Origin: Sva-07 sp963747375
Lineage (GTDB): Bacteria > Actinomycetota > Acidimicrobiia > Acidimicrobiales > Ilumatobacteraceae
DNA: 64,000 nucleotides
Assembly: GCA_963747375.1 (NCBI GenBank)
Contig: CAVVFL010000035.1
Location: 186,001 to 250,000 of the forward strand
Direction: 5' to 3'
Positions 23,624 to 33,131 of this stretch are shown here, piece by piece. Both the position numbers and the translations under genes were made by a program. A model generated the notes under the pieces. The model searched no databases. It had not been told where the DNA came from and saw only the letters and a program-made list of their open reading frames with translations. How positions within the stretch are numbered: the first letter of the stretch is position 1; the number at the start of each line of letters is the position of its first letter.

Positions 23624-26183
23624 TCAACGACCGATGACGGTGGAGGTGTCGAGCTGCGGGTCGGCCTCGATCTGGGCGTCGGTGAACGCGACCTGACGCC
23701 AGATCTTGTTGCTGAACTCATCGGTCTGGACGTCGAACAGCGGGGAGGTCCGGTCTCCGGTCTGGCCGTACACGAGCAGCGCCCAGGCTGCCGGCGCGTC
23801 GCCGGTGTAGTCGACCGTCATCACGAAGCTCGTTCCGAAGTTGATGCGGTATCCCTCGCCGCGCAGCGAGCTGCCCGGCGCCACCGGCTGGCCGCGTTCC
23901 GGCGCCGGTTCGCTCGACGTCGACGAGTCGCTCCACGTCACGACGTTCGTGACGCCGTCGCGCTCGGTGCCGCCATGGATCGGGATGCGGGTCTCGGAGC
24001 GTTCGGTGAACTGCGCTGCACCCAGCGTCGTTTCGACCGCGAAGCCGGCCGCGGTCATCGTCTGCACCGCCCGAGCCATCGCCTGGAGCATCGGCGTCGG
24101 ATCGACAGCAGGCACCGAAGGTGTGGTCGTGGGGTTCGTCGGGTCGAACGCGTCGTCGAAGAGCGGTCCAGCTCGTTCGAAGTCGGCGTCGTCGAATCGA
24201 TCCATCGTCTCGCGCCAGATCATCGGGCCCGAGCGATCGAGGTCGTACACGCCGTCCCATGCCGCCAGCACGCCGCATGCCGCCGTCAGGTCGACCGTGG
24301 TGGCGGGCAGACTCACGGTTCCGTCGGGAGCGAGGAGGTCGGGGAGCTCGACGAGTGGAGCTGCCTGGCATGCGGCGACAGCGGACGGACGCAGGAGCGC
24401 GGCGGTCCGAGCCGAGTTGTCGAACGCGGCCGTGCGCACCTCGTCGGCGTTGAACAGCCCGTCGGGGCCGGCCAGCCCTGTCGAGTTCGCGGCGCCGAGC
24501 ACCGCGGCGTTCTGTCGGGTCCGCATCGTCAAGGCCGTGCCCTGCTCACCGTTCATGATCGAGTACGGCCCGGTCAGCGTGAACTCGGCATTGGGCACCC
24601 AGAAGCTGTCGTTGGCGTTGAACACGTAGTCGCTGCGCTCGACCTGCGGGAGTTCGCTGAACGGTACGAGACCCGGGTCTCGGGCGTCGGGCTGGTCCAC
24701 CCATCGGAATCGGCTGTCGGACCCGTCGAGGACGACGACGCCCTGGTCGTAGGCGATCTGGGTGAAGAGGTCGCTGAACAGCTTGCCGATGTACAGCTGT
24801 TCGGCCTCGGCCGACAGGTTGGGGGTGGCGGCGGAGTCGGCGTACCAGACATTGCCCTCCGAGTCGGTCGCCACCGTGTTGAACAGTGGAACACCCTGGT
24901 ATTCGGCGTTGAGGGCGACGAGGTCGGCGATGCTCTGGACTGCCGGCAGGCGGGAGTACTGCTCGACGAATTCGTCGTTGTCGATGTTGGCGTCACGGAA
25001 GGTCAGCACGTTCGTGGTGGTCCATCCGATGCCCGGGAAGTCGATGATCGGCCCGTACTCGCTGCGCCACAGCGTGCGTGTCTCGGTGTCGACGGTGCCG
25101 TCGGCGCGGAGGATGTCGATCGTCGTCGGCGTCGCCGTCATCGGAACCGAGGTGCCGTCGACGAGGTACGACGTCGGCGACGCCGGGTCGAGCGTGAGGT
25201 TGTACACGGTCATCCGCTTGCCGGCTGACACGGTGTGCGTCCAGGCGACTCCGTTCGTGAAACCGATGCCGATGCCGGGGAGGCCGAGCAGATTGGCTCC
25301 GTAGACGTCGAACTCGCCCGGCACGGTGAGTTGCACCTCGGCAAAGCGCAGCTCGCCCTCCCACGGGATAGTGCGGATTGGCCAACAGGAGGCCTCCTCG
25401 ACCGCCCTCGACACGGTCGCGTCCGATCGCCCAGCCGTTGCTCCCGAGCCCGCCGGGGTCGTTCAGACCGAGACCCGCAGCGGCCTGCTCGAACCTCGAC
25501 ATGTCGACGGCAGACGGGGTGGCGCGACGGACACCCGCCGGCGCCGCTCCTGCCGGGGGCTGTGCGGATCCCAGGTAGTCGACGAGTGCAGCGCTGCTCG
25601 CCAGCAGCGCCACGGACCGCGCATAGGTGTACACCTCGACGGGCTCGAGTGGCCGTACCCAGTCCGCGCCCGCACACCAGCCGATGTCGCGTGTGCCGCC
25701 GACGTCGGCGAGTTGGTCGTTCCAGCCGGCGGTGAACGCCTCGAACTGCGCAACCACTTCGTCGGACGCGACGTTCTCGAAGTCGGCGGCCGCGATCGTC
25801 GCGATGTCGATGGCGCGCCATGCGAAGTCGCTCTGGACGTTCTCGCCCTCGGCGCCGGGGCCGAGCGTCGCGGCTCGCTGTCCGAACACCTTGACGACCT
25901 GGTCGCTCAGTGTGCAGCCGTGGTCCTGACCGCTGACCCAGCCCTGTCCGTATGCGACGTCGTCGATCGTCGCGCCGGTGATGTGCGCGACGCCATCGGT
26001 GGTGCGTCGGATCGTTGCTTCGTAACGCGGCGGTACGAGCGTCGTGGTCGTCGTGGTGGTGGTGGTGGTCGTCGTCGTGGTCGTGTCAGGTGACGTCGGC
26101 AGCGAGATCGACTCGGGTCCGTCGCCGGGCGAGCACGATGCCGCAACCACCACTCCGACGATCCCCACCCACATCCAGCGCAC
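23624..26183 (-). CDS. Penicillin acylase family lipoprotein, frameshifted
   Basis: Extracellular Ntn-hydrolase that cleaves amides such as acyl-homoserine lactones or beta-lactam side chains. GTG 26183 gives a short lipoprotein signal (VGIVGVVVAASC) followed by a 15-Thr linker. The alpha segment carries YGQGWVSGQDH, and the self-processing site GLGSNGWAIG provides the nucleophile Ser. One extra base near 25364 breaks the frame between LLLANPHYP and WEGELRFAEV; the beta segment then runs intact to GLPGIGIGFTNGVAWTHTVS, NVWYADSAATPN and the end. Total length about 850 aa, usual for the family. The substrate cannot be inferred. Confidence 0.85.
26040..26084 (-). repeat. Trinucleotide run coding for 15 Thr
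   Basis: ACG/ACC codons repeat 15 times after the lipidated Cys region of the acylase, giving a flexible linker between the membrane anchor and the enzyme. Such runs can change length by slippage. Confidence 0.8.
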
Positions 26184-26244
26184 GAGGCCATAGTGCCAGA
26201 TCACCGGCGCCGCACAGCATCGACTGCGTCGACGAGGGCCGAGC

Positions 26245-26250
26245 TAGCCT
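26245..26250 (+). promoter_or_regulatory. -10 box TAGCCT of nadE
   Basis: TAGCCT lies 8 nt before the GTG at 26259, with no RBS. Confidence 0.5.
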
Positions 26251-26258
26251 GCAGCACC

Positions 26259-27978
26259 GTGACGGTGTTGCGAGTGGCGCTCGCCCAGCTCAACCCGATC
26301 GTGGGTGACCTCGACGGGAATCTGGCGAAGTTGATCGACGCCTACGACCGCGCCGAGGCCGCCGGGTGCGACATCGTCGCCTTCCCCGAACTCTCCACCA
26401 CCGGCTACCCACCGGAGGACCTCGTCCTCAAGCCGGGTTTCGTCGCCGACAATCTCGTCGTGCTGTCGAAGCTGGCAGCGCGCACCGGACGCTGCGCAGC
26501 CGTGGTCGGCTTCGTCGATCAGGGTCGTGATCTCTACAACGCCGCTGCGGTGTGCGCGAACGGCGACATCATCGGCCGCTATCACAAGCGCCTGCTCCCG
26601 AATGCCACCGTCTTCGACGAGGCGAGGTACTTCACGCCGGGCCACATGTCCGACCCCCTCGAGCTCTACGTGATCGGCGGCGTGAAGGTCGGGATCTCGA
26701 TCTGCGAGGACATCTGGAGCCCGTTCGGTCCTGTCGCCGAGCAGGCGGCTGCCGGTGCCGAGCTGAGCATCAACATCAACGCCTCGCCGTTCCATGCCGG
26801 CAAGTCGACCGAGCGCGAGCGCATGTTGGCCACGCGGGCGTCCGATTCCCACACGGCGATCGTCTACGTCAATCAGGTCGGCGGCCAGGACGAGTTGGTG
26901 TTCGACGGTGCCTCGGTGGTCCTCGACCACGAGGGGAAGCTGCTCGCACGCGCACCACAGTTCCACGAGGCGTTGCTGATCGTCGACGTGCCGGTGCCGC
27001 CGGTGTATCGCAAGCGGCTGCTCGATCCCCGGGGGCGGATCACCGAGTCGCTGCTCCCGACCGTCGAGGTGTCCGATTCACCGGTCGCCCACGTCGGGCC
27101 CACCGTCGGTGTCATGACCGAACTGCTCGACCCGGACCGAGAGCTCTACGACGCACTGGTGCTCGGCACCCGTGACTACTGCAGCGAAGAACGGCTTCGA
27201 TGACGTGGTCATCGCGCTCTCGGGCGGGATCGACTCGACGATCGTGGCCTGCGTCGCCGTCGATGCGCTCGGCGCCGACCACGTTCACGGCGTCTCCATG
27301 CCGTCGCGCTACTCGAGCGACCACTCCAAGACCGACGCGCAGCTCCTCGCGGACAATCTCGGGATCGACTTCCGGACGATCTCGATCGAGCCCGCGTTCC
27401 AGGCGTATCTCGACATGCTGGCGCCGTCGTTCGAGGGTCGCGAGCCCGGCTTGACCTACGAGAACATCCAGAGTCGCTGTCGAGGGCTCCTGCTGATGGC
27501 GTTGTCCAACGAGTTCGGCTGGATGGCGCTCACCACCGGGAACAAGAGCGAGGTGGCCGTCGGCTACTTCACCATCTACGGCGACTCCGTCGGTGGGTAC
27601 GGCGTGATCAAGGACGTCCTCAAGACGCGGGTGTACGACCTGTGTCGACATGTCAACCGTGTGGCGGGCCGTGAGATCGTGCCCGAGGCAGTGATCACCA
27701 AGCCGCCGTCGGCCGAGCTGCGCCCCGACCAACGCGACGACCAGAGCCTGCCGCCCTACGAGGTGCTCGATCCGATCCTGCAGCTCTATGTGGAGGACGA
27801 TCGCACCGCCGCGGAGATCATCGAACTCGGCCACGACGAAGCGATGGTCCGTCGGATCACCCGGCTCGTCGACCTTGCCGAGTACAAGCGACGTCAGTCG
27901 CCCCCTGGTGTGCGGGTCAGCCGGAAGGCCTTCGGCAAGGACCGCCGGCTGCCGATCACCAGCGGGTACCGCGGCTGA
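26259..27978 (+). CDS. nadE: Glutamine-dependent NAD+ synthetase, frameshifted
   Basis: Last step of NAD+ synthesis: amidation of nicotinate adenine dinucleotide. The N-terminal nitrilase-type glutaminase shows FPELSTTGYPPEDL (Glu), YHKRLLPN (Lys) and GISICEDIW (nucleophile Cys). The C-terminal synthetase shows the P-loop ALSGGIDSTIVACVAV and GNKSEVAVGYFT. One extra T near 27180 divides the two halves: GTRDY should continue AAKNGFDDV. Both domains are otherwise complete, total about 572 aa. GTG 26259 follows a TAGCCT box; GTG 26265 is an alternative start. Confidence 0.92.
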
Positions 27979-27989
27979 ACGGGCGATCG

Positions 27990-28436
27990 ATGTCGCCCGC
28001 CCACGCCGAGATCCATCGAACGGTGCGTGATCGTCTCGACCAGAACGATCAGCGTTACACGACGGGGCGACGCGCGCTCGTCGACGCACTGGCCGACACC
28101 GACGGCCCGGTCACGTTGCCGGAGTTGATCGACCTGGCCCCGACGATCGCTCAGAGCTCGGCCTACCGCAACCTCGCGGTTCTGGAGGAGGTCGGTGTCG
28201 TGCGCCGCCTCGTACACAGCAGTGACCACGCCCGCTACGAACTCGCCGAGCACCTGACCGAGCACCACCACCATCTGATCTGCGAACAGTGCGGGTCGGT
28301 TCGTGACGTGACCCTGACGCCGGAACTCGAACGGCGTCTCGACGCGGCGTTCGCCACGGTGTCGAGTGCGGAGGGTTTCGTCCCGACCCACCACACGATC
28401 GATCTCTACGGGCGCTGCGCGGACTGCCGATCCTGA
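27990..28436 (+). CDS. zur: Fur-family regulator, probably Zur
   Basis: Metal-sensing repressor. The N-terminal winged helix carries LPELIDLAPTIAQSSAYRNLAVLEEVGVVRRL, and the C-terminal dimer domain has HHHHLICEQCGSV, THHTIDLYGRCADC with the structural Zn(Cys)4 pairs. The length (148 aa) is normal. It lies 11 nt after nadE and converges on a zinc-type ABC permease, whose operon carries a perfect palindromic operator at 30267. That context favours Zur over Fur or PerR. The metal actually sensed is inferred. Confidence 0.82.
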   Translation: MSPAHAEIHRTVRDRLDQNDQRYTTGRRALVDALADTDGPVTLPELIDLAPTIAQSSAYRNLAVLEEVGVVRRLVHSSDHARYELAEHLTEHHHHLICEQCGSVRDVTLTPELERRLDAAFATVSSAEGFVPTHHTIDLYGRCADCRS

Positions 28437-29320
28437 CCGGTTACGCCGGTGCCAGGCACCGGCGTAACCTTGCTCGAACGGGAGCGTGTGACTGCCGACA
28501 TGGCGAGGACGACGAAGAACAGCACCACGGAGCACAACGCCATGGTTGCGCTCGTTGCGCTGTCGAAGTGGTAGCTGATCAGGATGCCGACCACGGTCGC
28601 GAAGCTCCCGAGGAGCACCGACACGATCATGATGACGGGAACTCGGCGGGCGATGAGTGTGGCGGCAGCCGGAGGAGCGATCAGGAACGCGAACACCAGC
28701 AGGTTGCCCACCGACTCGAACGACGACACGATCGACACCGCGAGCAACACGAGCAGCGCCCACTGGGCGAATCCCGGACGCAGGCCGAGCATGCGGGCGA
28801 GCGATGCGTCGAAGGTCATCACCAGGAAGGCTCGGTAGAGCACGACGACGCCGACGAGTGCGATGAGCGCAGCAACGGCCTGGCGGACGAGGTCGGCATT
28901 GTCGACACCGGTGATCGACCCGAACAGGAATCGGTTGAGGTCGCCGACGTACGACGCCTGCTGCGTCGACATGATCACCACGGCAAGGGCGAGGAACCCG
29001 ACGAAGAGCACACCGATCGACGTGTCGTCGGGCAACGGCGAGTAGCGCCGGATCACGCTGATCCCGAGCACCATCGCTCCGGCGGCGACGAAGGCGCCGA
29101 TCGAGGTGTCGACGCCGATGATGAAGGCGACGGCGATGCCGGGCAGTACGCCGTGGGCGAGCGCGTCGCCGAGGAAGCTCATCCCGCGCAACACCACCCA
29201 GGTGCCCACGAGCGAGGTGGTGATGACGGTCAGGATGCCGGCCAGGAGTGCGTCGCGCATGAACTGGTTGTCGGCGAACGGAGCGATCCACCACCCCCAC
29301 GGGTCCGTCAGGAAGTCCAT
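28406..29320 (-). CDS. ABC transporter permease, zinc/manganese type (ZnuB family)
   Basis: Integral membrane subunit of a metal-uptake ABC transporter. About eight hydrophobic segments are visible, with TSLVGTWVVLRGMSFLGDALAHGVLPGIAV typical of ZnuB/MntB. ATG 29320 overlaps the stop of the binding-protein gene (ATGA). The last residues are odd: after SAVTRSRSS the frame runs through the 31-bp palindrome at 28439-28469, adding KVTPVPGTGVTGQDRQSAQRP and overlapping the end of zur by about 30 bp. The native stop was probably lost when the repeat arrived. The membrane core appears intact. Confidence 0.88.
   Translation of the reverse strand: MDFLTDPWGWWIAPFADNQFMRDALLAGILTVITTSLVGTWVVLRGMSFLGDALAHGVLPGIAVAFIIGVDTSIGAFVAAGAMVLGISVIRRYSPLPDDTSIGVLFVGFLALAVVIMSTQQASYVGDLNRFLFGSITGVDNADLVRQAVAALIALVGVVVLYRAFLVMTFDASLARMLGLRPGFAQWALLVLLAVSIVSSFESVGNLLVFAFLIAPPAAATLIARRVPVIMIVSVLLGSFATVVGILISYHFDSATSATMALCSVVLFFVVLAMSAVTRSRSSKVTPVPGTGVTGQDRQSAQRP
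28439..28469. repeat. 31-bp perfect palindrome, copy 2, inside the permease 3' end
   Basis: Identical to the element at 4035-4065. Here it lies 2 bp after the zur stop and is translated as part of the permease tail (VTPVPGTGVT). Confidence 0.88.
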
Positions 29321-30252
29321 CAGGTCCCGGCCCGCAGGGCGTCGACGACGGTCTGGGCAGTGGTGCTCAGCCAGGTGATGTAGGTCGCCGTGGTGCTGCC
29401 CGGCTCGCCGAGCGTGTCGGTCTGCAGCGTGACCACGTCGACGTCGCCGACTCGATCGGCCAGGGCCTGCGTGTCGGCCGACGAGTGTTGGGTCTCCGCG
29501 AAGATCGCCGGAACGCCGGTGTCCTCGATGAGGCCCGCGAGGGCCTCGAGTTCGGCGGGGTTGGTCGCGCTCAGCGAGCTCGGCGACGGGATGACGCTGC
29601 CGAGGATCTCGAAGTCGTATCGATCGGCGAAGTAGCTGAGTGAGTCGTGGTTGGTCACCAGGAGTCGCCGCTCGGCGGGAATCGACGCCACGGTGGAGGC
29701 GATGTCGGCGTCGAGTTCGCCGAGCTGCTCGGAGTAGTCGGCGACGCAGGCGTCGAGGGCGGCGCGATCGAGCCCCGCATCGGCCAGCGCGTCGGCGATG
29801 GCGGGCAGTGCCGCGGCGACCCGGACGGGGTCGAACCAGACATGTGGGTCGTCGGCGCCGTCGCCGTCACCGGCCGGCTCGTCGCCGGCGGGGATCGTGT
29901 CGACGAACTCACCCACGCGGACGACGGGTACCCCGTCGGACTCGACGGCGTCGATGACGTCGGCCATCGACTCCTCGAGGCCGAGCCCGTTGGCGACGAT
30001 GAGCGTGGCATTGCCCATGGTTTCGCGGTCCCTGAGCGATGGCTCGAACGAGTGCGGATCGCCACCGGCCGGGACGATGGTTCGGACGTTCGCGAGGCCG
30101 TCGCAGGCGACGTTGCTCGCGACATCGGCCCAGATCGTCGTGGTGGCGACGACGGTCGGCGCCGACTCAGGTGTCGCAGCACCGTCGCTGCCGCAGGAGG
30201 CGGCGACAAGAGTGAGCGCTCCGAGCACTGCGACGACTCTGGGAACCGACAT
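29320..30252 (-). CDS. Metal ABC transporter substrate-binding lipoprotein (ZnuA family)
   Basis: Lipid-anchored binding protein: MSVPRVVAVLGALTLVAASC has a lipobox VAASC. Cluster 9 (ZnuA/TroA) motifs: TTTIWADVASNVA, GGDPHSFEPSLRD (first metal His), a Gly/Asp-rich loop before DDPHVWFDPVRV (second His), VTNHDSLSYFADRY (third His) and IFAETQHSS. The His/Asp loop between helices is short here. ATG at 30252 follows a TATCAT -10 box by 7 nt, overlapped by the Zur-type palindrome, so it is probably repressed when zinc is plentiful. The permease follows with an overlap. Confidence 0.9.
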   Translation of the reverse strand: MSVPRVVAVLGALTLVAASCGSDGAATPESAPTVVATTTIWADVASNVACDGLANVRTIVPAGGDPHSFEPSLRDRETMGNATLIVANGLGLEESMADVIDAVESDGVPVVRVGEFVDTIPAGDEPAGDGDGADDPHVWFDPVRVAAALPAIADALADAGLDRAALDACVADYSEQLGELDADIASTVASIPAERRLLVTNHDSLSYFADRYDFEILGSVIPSPSSLSATNPAELEALAGLIEDTGVPAIFAETQHSSADTQALADRVGDVDVVTLQTDTLGEPGSTTATYITWLSTTAQTVVDALRAGT

Positions 30253-30259
30253 GAGGTTG

Positions 30260-30265
30260 ATGATA
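30260..30265 (-). promoter_or_regulatory. -10 box TATCAT of the binding-protein gene
   Basis: On the minus strand TATCAT lies 7 nt before the ATG at 30252 and adjoins the palindromic operator at 30267-30281. Confidence 0.6.
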
Positions 30266-30266
30266 C

Positions 30267-30281
30267 TGAGAACTATTCTCA
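30267..30281. promoter_or_regulatory. Zur-type operator between divergent zinc-transport genes
   Basis: TGAGAACTATTCTCA is a perfect 6-3-6 inverted repeat in an AT-rich setting. It resembles Fur-superfamily boxes such as the actinobacterial Zur site (TGAnAATnATTnTCA form). It overlaps the promoter of the ZnuA-type gene and lies 23 nt before the ATPase gene, so one site can repress both arms. Confidence 0.8.
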
Positions 30282-30304
30282 ATACAACGCGCTACCGTGG
30301 CGCC

Positions 30305-31144
30305 GTGGAACACATCGTTGCGCGATTCGACGGCGCCTCCGTCCGCTACGCCGACGTCATCGCGCTCGATCGCACGACCACATCGTTCGAAGCGGGACGA
30401 TCGGTGGCGCTCGTCGGGGCGAACGGAAGCGGCAAGAGCACCTTGCTGCTCCTGCTCGCCGGCCTCCTGTCACCGACATCGGGGGCGGTCGTGCGCGCCG
30501 AGGGTGTGGAGGCGGCGTTCGTCGCCCAGCAACACGGGCACCACGACTGGATCCCGGTTCCCGTCGAGGAGGTCCTCCGGATGGGGTGTTACCGGCGGCG
30601 TGGTCTGCTCGGCAGGATCAGTCGAAGCGATCGTGAGGAGATCGGCCGGGTGGCCGAGCGCCTGGAGATCATCGACCTCATGCGACGTTCGTTCGGGGAA
30701 CTGTCGGGAGGCCAACGACAACGGGTACTCGTCGCACAAGCACTGATCGGGGCGCCGGGGATCCTCCTGCTCGACGAACCGATCACCGGGCTCGACCTTC
30801 CCAGTCAGGAGGCGATCCTGCGGATCATCGACGAGGAGGTCGACCGCGGGGCCGCAGTGGTCTTCTCGACCCATCACCTCGAGGAGGCCAAGCGCGCCGA
30901 CCGGGTGATGCTGCTGGCCGGCTGCGTCATCGCCGACGGTGTCGCGACAGACGTGCTGCGCCCGGAGTACCTGGGGATGGCCTTCGGCGGCCGTCTGCTC
31001 AAGGTCGGCAGCGACGCACTCCTCGTCGACGACCACGGGCACGGTCACGGCGACGACCACCATCACGATGACGTCGGTCACCGCCACCTCCACCAGCCCG
31101 AGCACGCAGCCGAGCACGGCGAACACGGCGAATCCGACTCCTGA
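30305..31144 (+). CDS. ABC transporter ATP-binding protein, zinc type, with His-rich tail
   Basis: ATPase of the metal-uptake system. Walker A GANGSGKSTLLLLLAG, Q-loop AFVAQQHGHH, signature LSGGQRQRVLVAQAL, Walker B LLLDEPITGLD and switch His STHHLEEAK are all present. The C-terminal 40 residues are unusual: DDHGHGHGDDHHHDDVGHRHLHQPEH and onward, with more than ten His and many Asp/Glu, suggesting a cytoplasmic zinc-binding tail. GTG 30305 is the likely start. It is divergent from its binding protein and permease, sharing the palindromic operator, and leads into the YibE/F gene. Confidence 0.9.
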   Translation: MEHIVARFDGASVRYADVIALDRTTTSFEAGRSVALVGANGSGKSTLLLLLAGLLSPTSGAVVRAEGVEAAFVAQQHGHHDWIPVPVEEVLRMGCYRRRGLLGRISRSDREEIGRVAERLEIIDLMRRSFGELSGGQRQRVLVAQALIGAPGILLLDEPITGLDLPSQEAILRIIDEEVDRGAAVVFSTHHLEEAKRADRVMLLAGCVIADGVATDVLRPEYLGMAFGGRLLKVGSDALLVDDHGHGHGDDHHHDDVGHRHLHQPEHAAEHGEHGESDS

Positions 31145-31201
31145 CGCCGGCCCTGGCCGGTATGCCGCGCCCGCCAGCGCCCTGCCGGTGACACTGTGCG
31201 G

Positions 31202-32401
31202 ATGGGCCAGGGTCATTCTCATTCACTGGACGGGGTCGAATCACTCGACGATCGAGTCGATGCCCGTGTCCGCCGTCATCTCTGGATCGCGGTCGGCGTG
31301 TGTGCAGTCGTCGTCGTGGTGGGCCTCGTCGCGCTGTGGCCCGGCGGAGGAGGCGATCGCCGCGATCCACTCGGCTTGGGAGGGGATCCGGTCACCGCCT
31401 CGGTGCGTTCGGTCGAGGAGGTGCCCTGTTCCTTCGATCCCCTCCTTGCCTGCAAGCTCGTCGAGGGTGTCGTCGCCGACGGCGATCGTCGTGGTGAGTT
31501 CGTCGAGCTGGAACAGCCGCTCGACAGCACCATCTCGGAGGGCGATCGCATTCTCGTCGACCTGGTCGAACTCGGTGACGGTTCGGTGCAGGCCGTCTTC
31601 TACGACTTCGAACGCAGCACGCCCATGCTGCTCCTGGTGATCGTGTTCGTGACGTCGATCGTCGTGCTCGGACGGTGGCGAGGGGTGGGAGCGCTGGCCG
31701 GGTTGGTCATGAGTTTCGTGGTGATCATCGTCTTCGCGCTCCCGGCACTGCTCGAGGGGACGAACGCGGTCGCCGTCGCCATCGTGACCGCGGGGGCGAT
31801 CGCGTTCGTCGCGCTGTTCCTCGCACATGGGCGGGGTCTGGCCACGGCGACGGCGTTGCTGGCGACGTTCGCGAGCCTCGCCATCACCGCGGTGCTCGCC
31901 GCGGTGTTCCTCTCGATGTCGAAGTTCACCGGGTTCGGTGACGAGAACGTCGCCTTCCTCGATGCCCTGGGTTCGCAGATCGACCCACGTGGGTTGCTGC
32001 TGGCTGGCATCGTGATCGGATCGCTCGGGGTGCTCGACGACGTGACGGTCACACAGGTCTCGGCAGTGTGGGAACTGAAGCGGGCGACGCCGGATGCGAC
32101 GTACTCCGAGTTGTACGGGCGGGCGCTGCGAATCGGTCGTGATCACATCTCCTCGACCGTCAACACGCTGTTCCTCGCCTATGCGGGTGCGTCCTTGCCG
32201 CTGCTGCTGCTGTTCAGCGAGGCCAACGAAGGCCTCGGCTCGGTGGCGACCCGCGAGATCGTGGCGGTCGAGATCGTCCGGGCGCTGGTCGGGTCGGTGG
32301 GTCTGGTCGCTTCGGTGCCGATCAGCACCGCCCTTGCTGCCAAGGTGTTGGCATCGACCGACCAGCCTCTCCTCACGACCGAATCACCGATCGACGCGTG
32401 A
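31202..32401 (+). CDS. YibE/F-family membrane protein
   Basis: Polytopic membrane protein of the YibE/F type, whose function is not established. The start GQGHSHSLDGV is His-rich. One helix (VGVCAVVVVVGLVALW) precedes a soluble beta-rich domain (residues 60-135), then about seven helices with LLLVIVFVTSIVVLGRWRG, GSLGVLDDVTVTQVSAVWEL (strongly conserved) and GRDHISSTVNTLFLAYAGASLPLLLL. ATG 31202. It follows the zinc ATPase by 57 nt in the same direction and overlaps the NUDIX gene by GTGA. Association with metal transport is suggested only by position and the N-terminal His. Confidence 0.82.
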   Translation: MGQGHSHSLDGVESLDDRVDARVRRHLWIAVGVCAVVVVVGLVALWPGGGGDRRDPLGLGGDPVTASVRSVEEVPCSFDPLLACKLVEGVVADGDRRGEFVELEQPLDSTISEGDRILVDLVELGDGSVQAVFYDFERSTPMLLLVIVFVTSIVVLGRWRGVGALAGLVMSFVVIIVFALPALLEGTNAVAVAIVTAGAIAFVALFLAHGRGLATATALLATFASLAITAVLAAVFLSMSKFTGFGDENVAFLDALGSQIDPRGLLLAGIVIGSLGVLDDVTVTQVSAVWELKRATPDATYSELYGRALRIGRDHISSTVNTLFLAYAGASLPLLLLFSEANEGLGSVATREIVAVEIVRALVGSVGLVASVPISTALAAKVLASTDQPLLTTESPIDA

Positions 32402-33120
32402 TCGCGTTCGACGAAGAACTGCGCGGGCGGATCGGATCGAACCTGGCCCGCCACGACCGAGTCGAGTTGCCACTGGACGGTCGTCGGCATGCGGCCGTTG
32501 CCATCCTCCTCGTCGATTCGATGCTCGGCGCCGATGCCGACGATCCGTACGGAGCTTCTCAGGAGGAGATGTCGGTGGTGCCCTCCGACACCTCGGATCT
32601 CGACGGTCGCATGGCCGGTGTGGCGGGTGGTGCCGCGTTCGTGCTCTGCCGTCGCAGCGCCCGACTCAACAGTCATACGTCACAGTGGGCGCTGCCGGGC
32701 GGTCGCCTCGACGCCGGTGAGACCCCGATCGACGCGGCGCTGCGCGAGACCGACGAGGAGATCGGGGTACGGCTCGATGAATCTGCGGTGCTCGGGCTGC
32801 TCGACGACTACCCGACACGTTCGGGCTACGTGATCACGCCGGTGGTGGTGTGGGGTGGTCCATCGATCGAGTTGGCGCCGCACCCGGACGAGGTGCTCGC
32901 GGCATACCGAATCGGCCTGCACGAACTCGCTCGTGACGACTCGCCGCGGTTCGTGATGATTCCGGAGAGCGATCGGCCGGTCGTCCAAGTTCCGCTCGGT
33001 GGCGATCTGATCCATGCGCCGACAGGTGCGCTGCTGGTCCAGTTCCGTTGGGTGGCCCTCGACGGCCGGATCAACGAACGCGTCGCCGACTTCGAACAAC
33101 CGGTCTTCGCCTGGGGCTGA
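32398..33120 (+). CDS. NUDIX hydrolase (CoA-pyrophosphatase-like)
   Basis: The Nudix box is complete: GGRLDAGETPIDAALRETDEEIGV (about residues 100-123), matching GX5EX7REUXEEXGU except for Thr in place of the residue after Arg-Glu. Preceding SHTSQWALPGG and following LLDDYPTRSGYVITPVV resemble NudL-type coenzyme A diphosphatases. The length (240 aa) fits. GTG 32398 overlaps the YibE/F stop (GTGA). It converges on dut with an 11-bp gap. The nucleotide substrate is inferred. Confidence 0.85.
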   Translation: MIAFDEELRGRIGSNLARHDRVELPLDGRRHAAVAILLVDSMLGADADDPYGASQEEMSVVPSDTSDLDGRMAGVAGGAAFVLCRRSARLNSHTSQWALPGGRLDAGETPIDAALRETDEEIGVRLDESAVLGLLDDYPTRSGYVITPVVVWGGPSIELAPHPDEVLAAYRIGLHELARDDSPRFVMIPESDRPVVQVPLGGDLIHAPTGALLVQFRWVALDGRINERVADFEQPVFAWG

Positions 33121-33131
33121 GCGAGGCGGGT

